Source of the DNA: Thereva unica
Lineage: Eukaryota; Arthropoda; Insecta; Diptera; Therevidae
Assembly (NCBI GenBank): GCA_949987705.1
Contig: OX465283.1
Coordinates: forward strand, 96,273,813-96,337,812
Reading direction: 5' to 3'
DNA length: 64,000 nt
In this document: in pieces, positions 62,661 through 64,000 of the stretch
Layout of the letters: the number at the start of each line of letters is the position of its first letter
Numbering within the stretch: position 1 is the first letter of the stretch
The notes under the pieces: model-generated
What the model was told of the DNA's origin: nothing
Seen by the model: the letters and a program-made list of their open reading frames with translations, nothing else
The model's database searches: none
Made by a program: the position numbers and the translations under genes

Positions 62661-62738
62661 TAGTTTTATTTATTATTCTTTTAAGTTTAAGTTCTTTTCT
62701 TTTAGGTTTGTTTATTCAGTTTTAATTAGTGTTTAGTT

Positions 62739-63088
62739 TTTGAAGTTATACTTCTTTAGGCGCGTTTTGAAAAATATTATGAGAGTGAATTTTGAGGAAA
62801 TCCCAACGCAACGCGGAGGATATTGGCGAAGGGTTGGAGGCAATGGAGGCAAGCATTTCAACTTCCATTCTTCATGCGCGCTTCATGCCGGTTCACGATG
62901 TCGATGGGTGAGGGGGTTTTTATGCTGAGGCTATGGAGGGAAATAAATTTCATGTTCGAATCATCAGCTAAGCGTAGGTTCGGTTGTTCGTGGGCATAAG
63001 ATTCGTAGTGTTTATTGTGTGCTGTTTGTGGGTGAGGGGTTCTACTGGAGGGAAGGCAATTTCTCTAACTCGTAGTGTAATATCATAG
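62739..63088. other. Unassigned sequence right of the palindrome
   Basis: GC-richer than its surroundings; begins GAAGTTATACTTCTTTAGGCGCG. The short frame at 62740-62928 has no recognised motif. Confidence 0.4.
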
Positions 63089-63671
63089 ACTCGCCAAGTT
63101 TTTAACTTGTAAAAAGTGGCAAAATATTATATTTTAACATTTTTTACTGCACGTGTATTACCGGTGATAAGTTAGTTAGTGATCCGAGTGAATAAATTGA
63201 ATGAAATTGATAAGTTTACCAGTTTTGTTTACATTCGTGGTGTTTTTTTCGTGTTAATTTAGGGAAAAAATGTTGGATTTATGTGGCAATGAAATTAAAA
63301 GTGAATTTAAAATGGTTAAAAATTATTACAGAATAGTTATTAAAACATAAGTGCAAGTACCTTGGATAACAAAAATTTTGAACTTTTTCCTACACATTTT
63401 TCTGCTTTAATGTTTTTAAAAATGATTCTTTAACAAGCTTTAACAAATTCAACATTTTTGCCCTAAAATAACTCGACAAAACCACCGCGAATGTAAACAA
63501 AATTGGTCACCTTCACAGTTAAACCATAAAAACATATTGATTCACTCATTTTTGGAAATTGTTTTAATTCAATCACTGAAACACTAATCACTGGTAATCC
63601 AGGTGCAGAAAAAAGTGATAAAACAATATTTTACAACTTTTTATTGCAAAAATAAACTTAAAAACTTGGCT
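63089..63671. mobile_element. Fold-back MITE of about 580 bp
   Basis: GCCAAGTTTTTAACTTGTAA at 63089 pairs with TTAAAAACTTGGC ending near 63671, and ACCAGTTTTGTTTACATTCG (63223) pairs with CGAATGTAAACAAAATTGGT (63487), so imperfect arms span the whole interval. No gene. Confidence 0.65.
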
Positions 63672-64000
63672 CCACTATGTTATTACACGAGAAATGTTCT
63701 CCATTCAAGCAAATGTAGGATCGGCACCGGCTGCTTCCAGGCCGGTAGCTACGATTGAATTGCTGTAGGCCCTATCAGAACCTCAAATATTGCAAATTTA
63801 AGACATGATATGAACAGCCTCAGCCAATTGAAATACTTTTGATTGCAGCGTGCTGCATTTTTATCTCATGCCCTAATTTACTGCAAGCTGCCAATTTTGA
63901 TGTTCTGATACGGCCTGCGGACGATATAAGCGGAGGGGTAGAGGCTATAAAGGGCCACCATTGCAACTCCAATCCTTTAGCTATTAAGTTTATTATTATA
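63672..64000. other. Noncoding tail of the window
   Basis: No frame, repeat or RNA gene could be supported. Confidence 0.4.

Larger units (their letters stand above)
57350..62738. repeat. Giant imperfect palindrome with arms of about 2.3 kb
   Basis: 57350-60063 is repeated in inverse orientation at 60417-62738, each arm containing one Tigger derivative (57424-58455; 61629-62660) and one 332-bp MITE. The left arm alone has the MITE 58787-59181, and 60064-60416 is unpaired centre. Similarity on the right ends at GTGTTTAGTTTTT near 62738. Confidence 0.88.

Overview
This is eukaryotic DNA, most likely from an insect or another arthropod. The sequence is AT-rich, has spliced genes with TATA plus TCAGT-type start sites, and carries a transposon set (Polinton/Maverick, Tigger/pogo, Tc1, Copia, Gypsy, non-LTR elements, many MITEs) typical of arthropods. 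No host gene was recognised. Nearly everything identified is mobile DNA, much of it nested. No species is claimed, and every family call is from motif reading, not database search.

Region 1 (1-28085) is one Polinton/Maverick (adintovirus-like) element carrying almost its whole gene set. In order it holds: inverted terminal repeat; integrase (minus); packaging ATPase (plus); a large structural protein; a small basic virion-like protein; the double-jelly-roll major capsid protein; a small protein of a family present twice; an adenain-type protease; a 145-residue protein; the second copy of the small family (minus); protein-primed family-B DNA polymerase (minus, with a 5' intron); a 103-residue gene whose first coding exon is only the ATG; and the second terminal repeat. 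The copy is dead. Integrase, ATPase, polymerase N-terminus and one small gene are frameshifted, the capsid gene has one in-frame stop, and later insertions split the basic protein gene, the protease, the polymerase and the intron of the last gene. Without these insertions the element would be about 14-15 kb, near the usual Polinton size.

Region 2 (28085-33260) starts with a non-LTR reverse transcriptase tail. It continues with two palindromic MITEs, a fold-back Tc1 element and a 2.5-kb Tigger/pogo element, separated by blocks of (TA)n, as if TA-targeting elements landed repeatedly in one microsatellite.

Region 3 (33260-62738) is built from a duplicated block: an endonuclease fragment of a non-LTR element, a 1,032-bp Tigger deletion derivative, and about 1.5-2 kb of noncoding DNA with a MITE. 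It occurs once interrupted (33.5-53.0 kb), once compact (56.9-60.4 kb) and once inverted (60.4-62.7 kb), the last two forming a giant palindrome. In the first copy a Gypsy element (34539-46552, minus strand, tRNA-Lys primer site) and a Copia element (46747-51057) sit inside the Tigger, each with clean target duplications; a 1.5-kb fold-back element is nested in one Gypsy LTR. A third LTR element (53043-56880) keeps one open 917-residue frame but has lost reverse transcriptase and the integrase core.

Region 4 (62739-64000) is noncoding apart from a fold-back MITE.

So the genes here act, or acted, as parts of separate mobile elements, not as a host pathway. The most instructive features are the Polinton gene set with its intron-assembled start codons, and the readable order of insertions.
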